Shown: piece after piece, positions 17,564 through 26,621 of the stretch
Position numbering within the stretch: the first letter of the stretch is position 1
How the letters are laid out: each line of letters begins with the position of its first letter
NCBI RefSeq assembly: GCF_900010755.1
Contig: NZ_CZJT01000103.1
Span: 62,001-126,000, forward strand
Reading direction: 5' to 3'
DNA: 64,000 nucleotides
Source of the DNA: Paeniglutamicibacter antarcticus
GTDB lineage: Bacteria; Actinomycetota; Actinomycetes; Actinomycetales; Micrococcaceae
The notes under the pieces: generated by a model
What the model saw: only the letters and a program-made list of their open reading frames with translations
Told to the model about the DNA's origin: nothing
The model's database searches: none
Program-made: the position numbers and the translations under genes

Positions 17564-17822
17564 TTCCCAGCGGGAACCACAACCGGAGACGGTTGGCTAC
17601 ATCGTCACCATCCAGGAGCAGTACCTGGGCCGGGTCCAGGAAGTTGCCAAATCGCTGGAGTCCGCGGGGTTGACCATCGACAAGGTGCTAGGCACGCTCG
17701 GCCAAGTCGTGGGGCATGCCCAAGATACCGGGCGCTCGCGGCTTGCCGGGGTGGTTGGTGTGGAATCGGTGGAACGCGAGCTCCGTTTCGGGATCGCTCC
17801 CCCGGAGTCCGGGATCCAATAG
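17556..17822 (+). CDS. Small I9 prodomain-like partner of the subtilase
   Basis: 88-aa protein overlapping the subtilase stop by 8 nt. It reads YIVTIQEQYLGRVQEVAKSL ... GLTIDKVLGTLGQVVGHA ... VVGVESVEREL, the beta-alpha-beta pattern of subtilisin propeptides and proteinase inhibitor I9 domains, ending at a VEREL-like position where propeptides end in V-E-x-D. Similar small proteins beside S8 peptidases are often misannotated as ketohydroxyglutarate aldolase; at 88 aa it cannot be one. Likely role (inference): inhibitor or folding chaperone acting in trans. An ATG at 17529 (MNRLKAFTD) is an alternative start. Confidence 0.75.
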   Translation: MDDSQREPQPETVGYIVTIQEQYLGRVQEVAKSLESAGLTIDKVLGTLGQVVGHAQDTGRSRLAGVVGVESVERELRFGIAPPESGIQ

Positions 17823-17840
17823 CGTCAGCCAGGTTAACTA

Positions 17841-17880
17841 CGGAAGCCCCCGCCCACCAAATGGTGGACGGGGGCTTCCG
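17841..17880. terminator. Bidirectional terminator between subtilase pair and rpsA
   Basis: Hairpin with 18-base arms (one mismatch) and a 4-base loop, core CGGAAGCCCCCG paired with its complement. It separates the plus-strand peptidase pair from convergent rpsA. Confidence 0.85.
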
Positions 17881-17926
17881 ATCAAGCTACCTCGAGTGAA
17901 TCAATGATCCACGGGCGGAGGAAGGC

Positions 17927-19393
17927 TTAGGCGCCGGCCAGCTTCTCGCGCAGTGCTGCGAGTGCTTCGTCGGATGCCAGGGTCCCGGCCTCGGTTGCCG
18001 GAGCATCCGAGGAGTAGCTGCTTGCAGCGGACTCGGCCGGTGCGGCTTCAGCAGCTGCATCGTCGAGGAGGTGCTGTGCAACCTGCTTCTTGTGGGCTTC
18101 CCAGCGGGTCTGGGCGTCAGCGTACTGCTGCTCCCAAGCCGAACGCTGGGTCTCGAAGCCTTCGAGCCACTCGTTGGACTCCGGGTCGAAGCCCTCCGGG
18201 TACTTGTAGTTGCCCTCTTCGTCGTACTCTGCAGCCATGCCGTAGAGAGCCGGATCGAATTCGGCACCTTCCGGATCGACGCCCTCGTTGGCCTGCTTGA
18301 GGGACAGCGAGATGCGGCGACGCTCGAGATCGATGTCGATGACCTTGACGAACAGTTCGTCGCCAACGGAGACAACCTGCTCTGCAAGCTCCACGTGGCG
18401 CACGGCCAGCTCGGAGATGTGCACGAGGCCTTCGATTCCGTCTTCGACGCGAACGAATGCACCGAACGGAACCAGCTTGGTGACCTTACCCGGTACAACC
18501 TGCCCGAGGGCGTGGGTGCGGGCGAAGGTCTGCCAAGGATCTTCCTGGGTGGCCTTGAGCGAGAGCGAAACACGCTCGCGGTCCAGGTCGACCTCGAGAA
18601 CCTCGACGGTGACTTCCTGGCCAACTTCGACAACCTCTGACGGGTGGTCGATGTGCTTCCAGGACAGCTCGGAAACGTGGACGAGGCCGTCTACGCCGCC
18701 AAGGTCCACGAATGCACCGAAGTTGACGATGGAGGAAACGACGCCCGGACGAACCTGGCCCTTTTCCAACTTGTTGAGGAACGTGGAGCGAACCTCGGAC
18801 TGGGTCTGCTCGAGCCATGCACGACGGGACAGCACAACGTTGTTGCGGTTCTTGTCCAGTTCGATGATCTTGGCTTCGATTTCCTGGCCGATGTACGGAG
18901 CCAGATCGCGCACGCGGCGCATTTCGACGAGCGATGCCGGCAGGAAGCCGCGCAGGCCGATGTCGAGGATAAGGCCGCCCTTGACCACCTCGATGACGGT
19001 ACCGGTAACGACACCGTCTTCTTCCTTGATCTTTTCGATGTCGCCCCAAGCACGCTCGTACTGAGCACGCTTCTTGGACAGGATCAAACGACCTTCCTTG
19101 TCCTCCTTGGTGAGGACGAGGGCCTCGACGTTGTCACCAACGGCGACAACGTCGCCCGGGTCAACATCGTGCTTGATGGAAAGTTCGCGGGAAGGAATGA
19201 CACCTTCGGTCTTGTAACCGATGTCGAGCAGAACTTCGTCGCGGTCAACCTTGACGACGATGCCTTCGACGAGGTCGCCATCGTTGAAGTACTTGATGGT
19301 GGCGTCGACGGCAGCGAGGAAGTCTTCAGCAGAGCCGATGTCGTTGATTGCAACGACTGGAGCACTGGTCTTCTCGTTGGAGGTGATGGTCAT
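17927..19393 (-). CDS. rpsA: 30S ribosomal protein S1
   Basis: 488-aa S1 with four S1/OB-fold RNA-binding repeats (starting near GDLVEGIVVKV, DGVVTGTVIEV, GQVRPGVVSSIV and GQVVPGKVTKLV), the typical actinobacterial number, followed by an acidic, Ala-rich C-terminal tail. It recruits mRNA to the 30S subunit. GGAG lies 10 nt before the ATG. A consensus-like promoter is visible 110-140 bp upstream, giving a long 5' UTR. Position between polA and coaE is the conserved actinobacterial arrangement. Confidence 0.98.
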   Translation of the reverse strand: MTITSNEKTSAPVVAINDIGSAEDFLAAVDATIKYFNDGDLVEGIVVKVDRDEVLLDIGYKTEGVIPSRELSIKHDVDPGDVVAVGDNVEALVLTKEDKEGRLILSKKRAQYERAWGDIEKIKEEDGVVTGTVIEVVKGGLILDIGLRGFLPASLVEMRRVRDLAPYIGQEIEAKIIELDKNRNNVVLSRRAWLEQTQSEVRSTFLNKLEKGQVRPGVVSSIVNFGAFVDLGGVDGLVHVSELSWKHIDHPSEVVEVGQEVTVEVLEVDLDRERVSLSLKATQEDPWQTFARTHALGQVVPGKVTKLVPFGAFVRVEDGIEGLVHISELAVRHVELAEQVVSVGDELFVKVIDIDLERRRISLSLKQANEGVDPEGAEFDPALYGMAAEYDEEGNYKYPEGFDPESNEWLEGFETQRSAWEQQYADAQTRWEAHKKQVAQHLLDDAAAEAAPAESAASSYSSDAPATEAGTLASDEALAALREKLAGA

Positions 19394-19503
19394 GTAGTAG
19401 GGACTCCGATGTGGATAGTCTGTATGAGTCGGTCAGCCGGAAGTCCCGGCATGTTCCGAATTAAGCATTATGCGGGCACGGCAAGGCCGAAACACGCCCC
19501 CTC

Positions 19504-19533
19504 AGTCTATTCCCAGACACCCCTGCTGGTCAA
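19504..19533 (-). promoter_or_regulatory. Probable vegetative promoter of rpsA
   Basis: On the minus strand TTGACC (19533-19528) and TAGACT (19509-19504) are 18 bp apart, a good fit to a sigma-70-type promoter. The 5' UTR would be about 105 nt. A second TTGACA lies slightly further upstream. Confidence 0.6.
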
Positions 19534-19598
19534 AACGAATGGGCCCCGTGTTGTCAAGTGGGTGCTCCCGGTGCGAGACAGTGCGGCAAGGGCCGGAT

Positions 19599-20546
19599 TT
19601 AGAAAGCGTCGGAGAGCTTGATGAGCGCCAGTCCCTTGGAATCCAGCGCCTCAAGCAGCCGGGGAAGCGCAGCGGCGACACCTTTTCCGGTCCCGGAGTT
19701 GGGCCTGTTGAAGTGCCCGATGCCGACGTCCCCGCGGCCCATCCCGGCGGCCTGGGCGGTGACGGTTGCTGCGGGGAAGGTGGCACCGGCATCCAGGTTC
19801 ACCGTGAAGTTCATGGGAATGAGTCCAAGCTCACGTACCATTTTGGCGCTGAGCTCATCCATGTGCGCGGTTCCGGAGCGGAAGAACCTGGCTTCGATGC
19901 CGAAGCGCTCGGCCAGGTAGTGCTGGTTTCCCATGACCTCGTCGTAGGCGGCGGCGATCGAGGCGGTGCCCGGGATCTTGTAGGCAGCTTGTCCCCTGCT
20001 GGCCAGCGGCGCATGGGAGGTGCCGTGGTTGGCGATCTCGAACAGCGGGTCCGCTGCCAGGTCCTCAACCAGCGCCGTGTTGACCTTGGCCCAGCGCTGG
20101 TTGATGAAGAGCGTGGCCGGCACCTGGTGCTTGCGCAGCGCCTTGATCAGGACCGCGTCAAAACCCTCGCCGTGTGGTCCCCCGCAGGCATCAAGGGTCA
20201 GCGCCGCGCCCTTGGCCTGCTCTGGCAGGCCCAGTGCGATGCCCTTGACCTCGAGCCCGAAGGCTCCGGCCGGACGGCCGGCGAAGGTCGCGACGGCTTC
20301 CTGCCGGCTCATCACGGCGGCCGCTGTTGAGCCGGATGCCGGGGTCACCGTGGGTGTTGGCGTGGACGAGGTGGCAGCTGCCGGGGTTGCCGACGGGGTT
20401 GCCGACGGGGATGGGGCGCCGGTCGGTGAGCTGGGTGAATTGGGGTCCACGGCGCAGGAGGCAAGGATTGCGGTGCCCAGGCCGAGGGCGGCACCCACAA
20501 AGAGCCTGCGGCCCATGGTGGCCGGGGCGGTGTGTGAAGCATGCAT
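19599..20546 (-). CDS. Polysaccharide deacetylase-like lipoprotein
   Basis: 315-aa exported protein. N-terminus: RR followed by a hydrophobic stretch and lipobox L-A-S-C (Cys about 27), then a Pro/Ser/Thr linker to about residue 75. The catalytic part has NodB-like motifs: TLDACGG (catalytic/metal Asp) and IANHGTSHAPL (metal His pair), then FFRSGTAHMD. Likely deacetylates cell-wall or capsule sugars outside the membrane; substrate unknown. It starts 5 nt after the acetyltransferase gene stop, so it belongs to the polA-led transcript. Confidence 0.85.
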   Translation of the reverse strand: MHASHTAPATMGRRLFVGAALGLGTAILASCAVDPNSPSSPTGAPSPSATPSATPAAATSSTPTPTVTPASGSTAAAVMSRQEAVATFAGRPAGAFGLEVKGIALGLPEQAKGAALTLDACGGPHGEGFDAVLIKALRKHQVPATLFINQRWAKVNTALVEDLAADPLFEIANHGTSHAPLASRGQAAYKIPGTASIAAAYDEVMGNQHYLAERFGIEARFFRSGTAHMDELSAKMVRELGLIPMNFTVNLDAGATFPAATVTAQAAGMGRGDVGIGHFNRPNSGTGKGVAAALPRLLEALDSKGLALIKLSDAF

Positions 20547-20551
20547 GGTGT

Positions 20552-21847
20552 TTAGAAGTCCGCCTGGCAATAGGGAATGGAAGTGGTGGCAAACAGCGCA
20601 TCAAGCGAGGCCAGGGCATCGGGCGTGTGTGCGGTGAGCACCCCTGCCTCCGCAAGGTTGCTGGCGCTGCGCAGGCCCATGACGAGTGTCGCCAGGTCGC
20701 GGATGTCCAATGTGGCATCGACTGGCAGGTCCGCAGGTGCCCGGCGCACGCTGGGCACCGAGTTTGCAACACTCAGTTCCCAGGCTCCGTGGGCCAGCAT
20801 GAGGTCATCGCGCACACCCAGTGAAATGCTCCCGTCGCATCCGTACGGGCGTGCCGCGAGCACCGCCTGGAGATCCAGGATGCGCGTCCACAGGTGGTCC
20901 CCCATCCGGGTGACCTTGTAGTCACGGGAATTCTCCAGCGCCAGCGGGATGACGTCGTCCACCGGGCCGCGCCCGGTGACCTCCTCCACCAGGTCGTGCT
21001 CGCCGAGATAGGCCACCAGTTCACGGCGGGCGGCACCGGTCAGCGCACACATTTGGCCGATGGCCATGCCCGGGGACTTGGACTTCCAGCCGGAGAACTC
21101 GTAGGTGATAAACCCGTCAACAGTGCCCTGGGCGTCCAGGTGCAAGGCTGCACGCAGGTTCTTGATGGGGCTCAGCGCATCGAAGTCCTCCCACCTCCCC
21201 GCGGCATTGCCGACATCGAAGGTGCAGTGGCTGACCGACCCAAGCGTCGTTGAGTGGGCGGCGGCAAAAATTTCCGGGGCCAGGGTGTCTAGTTCCGCCG
21301 GGTCAATGGCGATCACCGTGCCGGCGGCGGGGACACGTGTTTTGACGCCGTTGCCGGTTTTCAGGCTGAAGCGGACCCGCTCGGCGACGATGCCGAAACC
21401 AAAACGGCCGTAAATGGTGGCTTCCGAGGCGGTCAGCACCGCCAACGGTAGCCCGGCAGCGTGTGCGGCTTGCAGGTCTTCGGTGATCATCGCGCGCAGT
21501 ATGCCGCGGCGACGGTGGGTGGGGCTGACGGTCACGGAGGTGATTTGGTGCGCAGGAAGCAGGACCCCGCCACCCACGTTCAGGGTTCCGGGGAAGCTCG
21601 CGTAGGTGGCAACCGGTTTTCCCGCGTGCAGGGACGGAGCAACCGCAGCATCATCGTAGGCTGCGGTGAGCGTGCTGGAATCCTTGATCTGGATGGTGGC
21701 AAGGGTCGCCAGCGCTTCGGCCTCCAGCCCGCGTTCGTGGAATCCGCGGCTGGTGGCGACGTTGAAGTCGCTGGTCCGCGGGACCGAGGCCCCCTCGAGT
21801 AGTTCGGCGGGGAATCGCTCAATGCGGATGCTGCTGTTCTCACTCAT
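20552..21847 (-). CDS. Eis-like GNAT N-acetyltransferase (copy 1)
   Basis: 431-aa member of the Eis family: N-terminal GNAT domain with acetyl-CoA motif THRRRGILRAMI and ATIYGRFGFG, a second degenerate GNAT domain, and a C-terminal SCP2-like domain (SISLGVRDDLMLAHGAWELS). Mycobacterial Eis acetylates aminoglycosides at several amines; whether this copy does is unknown. It is a diverged tandem duplicate of the next upstream gene (23-nt gap). Confidence 0.9.
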   Translation of the reverse strand: MSENSSIRIERFPAELLEGASVPRTSDFNVATSRGFHERGLEAEALATLATIQIKDSSTLTAAYDDAAVAPSLHAGKPVATYASFPGTLNVGGGVLLPAHQITSVTVSPTHRRRGILRAMITEDLQAAHAAGLPLAVLTASEATIYGRFGFGIVAERVRFSLKTGNGVKTRVPAAGTVIAIDPAELDTLAPEIFAAAHSTTLGSVSHCTFDVGNAAGRWEDFDALSPIKNLRAALHLDAQGTVDGFITYEFSGWKSKSPGMAIGQMCALTGAARRELVAYLGEHDLVEEVTGRGPVDDVIPLALENSRDYKVTRMGDHLWTRILDLQAVLAARPYGCDGSISLGVRDDLMLAHGAWELSVANSVPSVRRAPADLPVDATLDIRDLATLVMGLRSASNLAEAGVLTAHTPDALASLDALFATTSIPYCQADF

Positions 21848-21870
21848 GGGCTGTGACTTCTTTCGGGTTT

Positions 21871-23163
21871 CTAGAAACCGTTGATGGCGTGCGGGACACC
21901 CGGCAGATCGAGCATCGCGCCGAGGGTGTTGGCATTCGAAGGATCGGCAAGGCGCAGGACCCCGGCCTCGGCAAGGTCCGCCACGGAGGCCGAACCCAGC
22001 AACAGCGGGCCAAGGGTTTGCACATCGCAGCTGGCGTCCGGCAACGGATCGCCCTCAAGCCGGGCGATGGCGGCGCGCCCGTCAACAACGCTGAATGCGT
22101 AACTGCCAGAGGCAAGGCCCAGCGAATCCTCGACGCGCAGGATGAATCGTCCGCTGCCGCGGTATTCACGGGCGGCAAAGGCCGCCGGGACATCGAGCAC
22201 CCGCACCCACAGGCTGTGTTCACGCTCGGTGTAGGTGAGCCGTGCCGTGTCTTCAAGGGCCCAACCCAGCGGGTCGTTGGCGGCCGCGAACGGGTAACCA
22301 ACCTGTTCGATGAGGTCGTGGGCGGCCAGGAAGCGGAAGAGCTCGCGGCGTGCCACGGGCGTTGCTGCCACCAGATCCAGCACGTTCAGCCTGATCGGCT
22401 TGGCTTCCCACCCGGCAAATGCATAGGTCAGGTACCCCTGCACGGTGCCCGAGGCATCCAGGTAGACAGCGGCACGGGTCTTGGAATCCGGTTCCGGGCC
22501 CTCGGATCCCCAACGGCCTGTGGCATGGCGCAGGTAGGATTCCTGCCGGCCCACCGACCCGCGCTGGGTGCCGTGGAAGCGTTCAAAGAGTTCGCCGGCG
22601 ATCACGCCGAGCTTTGCGGGTTCCAGCTGGGTCACCGACCCTTCGGGTGCCGCATGGAAACGCACGTCCCCGCGCACGTCCAGGTTCATCCGTTGCTGCT
22701 CGGTGGCCCGGCCGAAGCCGAAGCGCCCGTAAATGGTCGCCTCGGTGGCGGTCAATGCCGCCAAGGGGAAACCCGCGGCCTTGGCACGGGCCAGGTCGGT
22801 GCCCATGAGTTCACGCAGGATCCCGCGCCGGCGATGCGTTGGACGCACGGTCACCAGGGTGATCAGGTGTGCCGGCAGCACGCCGGCACCCACGTTCAGG
22901 GTCTTGGCAAAGGAGGAATACGTGGCGACGGGAACCAGCGGGTCAACCAGTTCAGCGGGCCGCGCATCGTCATACACGCCGGTGAGCACCCGCGCATCGA
23001 TTTCATGGGCTTGCAGCATTTGTTCAAGCTGTTCGCCGGTGGCGGGCTTGTGGTTAAAGCCTTCCCACGCGGTGTTCAGCCAGGCAGCATACAGTTCGCT
23101 GGCCTTGCCGTCTTTACGGCGGGCCAAGGGAACATTCTCGAAGCGCAGGTGCCCGGGGTGCAT
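21871..23163 (-). CDS. Eis-like GNAT N-acetyltransferase (copy 2)
   Basis: 430-aa paralogue of the neighbouring copy with the same architecture: THRRRGILRELM, ATIYGRFGFG, and a C-terminal SCP2-like domain (FILRVEDSLGLASGSYAFSV). Both end with a short hydrophobic tail. Its ATG overlaps the polA stop by one base (TAATG), so translation should be coupled to polA. Likely substrate: amines of small molecules or proteins. Confidence 0.9.
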   Translation of the reverse strand: MHPGHLRFENVPLARRKDGKASELYAAWLNTAWEGFNHKPATGEQLEQMLQAHEIDARVLTGVYDDARPAELVDPLVPVATYSSFAKTLNVGAGVLPAHLITLVTVRPTHRRRGILRELMGTDLARAKAAGFPLAALTATEATIYGRFGFGRATEQQRMNLDVRGDVRFHAAPEGSVTQLEPAKLGVIAGELFERFHGTQRGSVGRQESYLRHATGRWGSEGPEPDSKTRAAVYLDASGTVQGYLTYAFAGWEAKPIRLNVLDLVAATPVARRELFRFLAAHDLIEQVGYPFAAANDPLGWALEDTARLTYTEREHSLWVRVLDVPAAFAAREYRGSGRFILRVEDSLGLASGSYAFSVVDGRAAIARLEGDPLPDASCDVQTLGPLLLGSASVADLAEAGVLRLADPSNANTLGAMLDLPGVPHAINGF

Positions 23164-25853
23164 TAGTGCCCCGCGTCCTGCCAGGAGTTGCCGATGCCCA
23201 CGTGGACATCCAGCGGCACCAACAGGTCCGCGGCGGCGCCCATCTTCTGACGCACCATGGCCTCTACCGCGTCGAGTTCGCCCGCGGCGACCTCGAGCAC
23301 CAATTCATCGTGGACCTGCAACAGCATGCGGGTCTTCAGGCCTGCCTCTTCCAGGCCTTCCTGCACGCCGAGCATGGCACGCTTGATGATGTCCGCGGCC
23401 GATCCCTGGATCGGGGCGTTCAGGGCCGCGCGTTCGGCAATGTCGCGCAGCTGGCGGTTATCGCTGGCAAGCTCCGGCAGGTAGCGGCGGCGGCCGAAGA
23501 TGGTCTCGGTGTAGCCGTCCTTGCGGGCCTGGTCCACGACGGCACGCAGATAGTCGCGCACAGCGCCAAAGCGGGCGAAGTAGTCCTTCATGAGGTTCCG
23601 GGCCTCGTCGACGGAGATCTTCAGCTGCTTGGAGAGCCCGAACGAGCTCAGCCCGTAGGCCAGGCCGTAGCTCATGGCCTTGACCTTGGAGCGCATCTCG
23701 GAAGTGACTTCCGCCGGTTCCACGCCAAAGACGTGCGAGCCGACGAAGCGGTGCAGGTCCTCGCCCTCCTGGTAGGCCTGGATCAGGCCCTCGTCCCCGG
23801 AGAGGTGCGCCATGATGCGCATTTCAATCTGCGAGTAGTCGGCGGTCAGCAGCGTCTCGTAGCCTTCGCCCACAACGAAGACCTCGCGGATGCGGCGTCC
23901 CTCTTCGGAGCGGACCGGGATGTTCTGCAGGTTGGGGTTCAGCGAGGACAGGCGGCCGGTCGCGGCAACCGTCTGCGCGTAGGTGGTGTGGATGCGGCCG
24001 TCGGCGGCAACCGCCTTGCGCAGGCCCTCGACGGTCTGGCGCAGCTTGGTCGCATCGCGGTAGGCCATCAGCGCCACCAGGAACGGGTGTCCGGTCTTGA
24101 CCAAGAGGTCCTGCAGGGATTCGGCGTCGGTGGTGAAGCCGGTCTTGATCTTCTTGGTCTTGGGCAAATCGAGTTCTTCGAACAGGACCACCTGCAGCTG
24201 CTTCGGGCTGGAGAGGTTGACCTCGTGGCCGATTGCCGCGAATGCTTCGGCGGTTGCCGCATCGATGCTCTTGGTGAAGTCAGCGTACAGTTCGTCGAGC
24301 TTGGCGGCGTCGATGCCGATGCCAGCGTTTTCCATCTTGGCCAGCACCAGCGAGAGCGGCATTTCCAGCTCCTTGAGCAGGACCTCGCCGTTTCGTTCGA
24401 TGAGCATCGGTGCCATGTGCAAGGACAGTTCGCGCACCACGTGGGCAGCGCGCACCGCCGGGGTTTGCACGTCGGGGCCCTCAAGGTCAAAGGCCAGCTG
24501 GCCGTCGGCCGGTTCCTTGGCGGTCTCCAGCGACACCTTCAGGTGCACCTGGGCAATGTCGGCCAGGTCGTGGTTGCGCCGGTCCGGCTGGATCAGGTAT
24601 GCGGTGATCATGGTGTCATCCACGACCCCGGCAAGTTCCAGGCCGCGGTTGCCCAGCAACTTGTAGGTGTCCTTGAAATCGTGCACGGCCTTGGCGTAGC
24701 TCACCGAGGACAGCACTGTCGCCAATGCCGTCTGGGTCTCTTCGTCGATGTCCTCGAGGCTAACGTAGGCGTTCGCGTCGTTGGCGGCGAAGGCCAGGCC
24801 CACCACGCCGCCGGAAACTTCGTCACTGACCGGGTGCATGCCCAGCAACACTGCCCCGTGGGAGGCGAACCATGAGGTCAGCTCCTCCGCGTTGCCCAGC
24901 AGCTGGTGCTCGGCAATGGACTTTTCCTCGCGGGCTTCCTCCGGCTCCTCGCCAAAGAGGTCGAAGAGGCGCTTGCGCAGGGTGGTGAATTCCAGGGCGT
25001 CGAAGAGCTCCTCGATGGCCTCGCGGTCCGGGCGTTCGAGTTCCATGGCTTCGATGGCCACCGGCAGTTCCAGGTCGCGCAGCAGGTGGTTCAGGTGGCG
25101 GTTGCGCTTGACGTCCTCGACGTGTTCGCGCAGCGATTCCCCGACCTTGCCCTTGATTGAGTCGATGTTTGCGAAGATGCCCTCGAGTCCGCCGTAAAGG
25201 TTGATCCACTTGGCAGCGGTCTTCGGGCCGACACCCGGTACGCCGGGCAGGTTGTCGGCGGTTTCCCCGACGAGTGCCGCGAGGTCCGAGTACTGTTCGG
25301 GGCGCACGAAGTACTTGGCTTCGACAGCGTCCCCGTCCATCGGCGGAATGTCGGAGATTCCCTTTTTGGGGTAGAGCACCAGGGTTTTCTCGGTGATCAG
25401 CTGGAAGGCATCGCGGTCACCGGAAACCACCAGCACGTCGAGGCCCGCGGCCTCGCCCTGGGCGGCGAGGGTGGCGATGATGTCGTCTGCCTCGTAGCCG
25501 TCCATGGTGATGGTGGGGATGTTCATGGCTTCCATGACCTTTTGGATCAGGTCGATCTGCCCGTAGAACTCCTCGGGGGTCTTGTTTCGACCGCCCTTGT
25601 ACTCGGTGTATTCCAGCGAGCGGAAGGTCGGGGTGTCAAGGTCGAAGGCCACGGCAACGTGGGTGGGCTTCTGCTGGCGGATCATGGTCAGCAACATCGA
25701 GACGAACCCGTGCACGGCATTTGTGTGTTGTCCGGTGCTGATTGCGAAGTTCTCGGCCGGCAGTGCGTAGAAGGCGCGGAAGGCCATCGAGTGCCCGTCG
25801 ATGACGAGAAGACGCTGGGGTTCGGTTGCCACAAGTTTGGTTGAATCGCTCAC
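23163..25853 (-). CDS. polA: DNA polymerase I
   Basis: 896-aa Pol I. Residues about 15-310: 5'-3' exonuclease (LLVIDGHSMAFRAFYAL, DGYEADDIIATLA, SGDRDAFQL, GVPGVGPKTAAKWI). Middle: 3'-5' exonuclease-like domain, but the DxE metal motif is replaced by AVLLGMHPVSDEV, so proofreading is probably absent, as in other actinobacterial Pol I. C-terminal polymerase: motif A TADYSQIEMRIMAHLSGDE, motif B KAMSYGLAYGLS, motif C MLLQVHDELVLEV. GTG start at 25853, 7 nt after TAGGCT (leaderless type); longer frames overlap the divergent gene. Confidence 0.97.
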   Translation of the reverse strand: MSDSTKLVATEPQRLLVIDGHSMAFRAFYALPAENFAISTGQHTNAVHGFVSMLLTMIRQQKPTHVAVAFDLDTPTFRSLEYTEYKGGRNKTPEEFYGQIDLIQKVMEAMNIPTITMDGYEADDIIATLAAQGEAAGLDVLVVSGDRDAFQLITEKTLVLYPKKGISDIPPMDGDAVEAKYFVRPEQYSDLAALVGETADNLPGVPGVGPKTAAKWINLYGGLEGIFANIDSIKGKVGESLREHVEDVKRNRHLNHLLRDLELPVAIEAMELERPDREAIEELFDALEFTTLRKRLFDLFGEEPEEAREEKSIAEHQLLGNAEELTSWFASHGAVLLGMHPVSDEVSGGVVGLAFAANDANAYVSLEDIDEETQTALATVLSSVSYAKAVHDFKDTYKLLGNRGLELAGVVDDTMITAYLIQPDRRNHDLADIAQVHLKVSLETAKEPADGQLAFDLEGPDVQTPAVRAAHVVRELSLHMAPMLIERNGEVLLKELEMPLSLVLAKMENAGIGIDAAKLDELYADFTKSIDAATAEAFAAIGHEVNLSSPKQLQVVLFEELDLPKTKKIKTGFTTDAESLQDLLVKTGHPFLVALMAYRDATKLRQTVEGLRKAVAADGRIHTTYAQTVAATGRLSSLNPNLQNIPVRSEEGRRIREVFVVGEGYETLLTADYSQIEMRIMAHLSGDEGLIQAYQEGEDLHRFVGSHVFGVEPAEVTSEMRSKVKAMSYGLAYGLSSFGLSKQLKISVDEARNLMKDYFARFGAVRDYLRAVVDQARKDGYTETIFGRRRYLPELASDNRQLRDIAERAALNAPIQGSAADIIKRAMLGVQEGLEEAGLKTRMLLQVHDELVLEVAAGELDAVEAMVRQKMGAAADLLVPLDVHVGIGNSWQDAGH

Positions 25854-25872
25854 ACCTGCCAGCCTAGTTGGC

Positions 25873-26391
25873 ATGAGCGATAATTTCACACACCACAACG
25901 CCCCCGAAACCGAGATAAACGGCACCTTTGCCGAAGCCAGGGGTGAGAACCCGAATCCATACGCCGTGCAGCTGGCGGCTCACGGGGTGCCCGAAGCCAT
26001 GTGGCCGATGCTCGCCTCGCACGGTGTTGGCACCCTGGTGGAGAAACTTGGCATTGTTTTCACCGAACTATCGTCGGACCGGGCCAGTGCGACGATGCCG
26101 GTGGACGGCAACCAGCAAGTCGCCGGGATCCTGCATGGCGGGGCATCCGTGGCCTTGGCCGAGACCTTGGGTTCCTTTGCCGCGGCCATCCACGGTGCCG
26201 GCAAGAAGCGCCCCGTGGGTGTCGACATCTCGGCGACCCACCACCGCGCAGGTGTCACCGGGCTGGTCACCGGGGTATGCACCCCGATCCACCTGGGGCG
26301 GACCCTGACCACCCACGAAATCGTCATCACCGATGAGCAGGGCCGGCGAGTATGCACCTCGCGCATTACCAATATGTTGCTCGAGGGCTGA
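25873..26391 (+). CDS. PaaI-type hotdog thioesterase
   Basis: 172-aa hotdog-fold acyl-CoA thioesterase. Signature: GILHGGASVALAETLGS with the catalytic acidic residue at the start of the long helix, and later TGLVTGVCTPIHLGRTLTTHEI. Substrate could be aromatic or fatty acyl-CoA; not determined. The ATG at 25873 is only 19 bp from the divergent polA start, so the two promoters must overlap the opposite coding regions or each other. Confidence 0.88.
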   Translation: MSDNFTHHNAPETEINGTFAEARGENPNPYAVQLAAHGVPEAMWPMLASHGVGTLVEKLGIVFTELSSDRASATMPVDGNQQVAGILHGGASVALAETLGSFAAAIHGAGKKRPVGVDISATHHRAGVTGLVTGVCTPIHLGRTLTTHEIVITDEQGRRVCTSRITNMLLEG

Positions 26392-26404
26392 CTTGCGCTT
26401 AAAA

Positions 26405-26472
26405 GAGTGAAGAACCGGCCATGGGGGAACAAAGAGGTAGTTCTCCACCGTGACCGGTTCTTCTAATCACTC
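26405..26472. terminator. Long imperfect hairpin, likely bidirectional terminator
   Basis: Arms 26405-26430 and 26440-26472 pair over about 26 bp with a 5-base bulge. On the minus strand the hairpin is followed by TTTT (26404-26401), so it can end the RibD-like gene as well as the thioesterase transcript. Confidence 0.7.
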
Positions 26473-26621
26473 GCACCTTGAGGAAGGTAAATTCACCATA
26501 TGGTCCCAACCCGGGCGTTTCCTGTGTGTTGCATGGGTAAACGCGCGGAATGAGGTTTACCGGCTTCCCGCGGGGATCGTTTTCTTGCCGCCAAAACCCG
26601 TGGGCACGGCAAACCCGGTTC

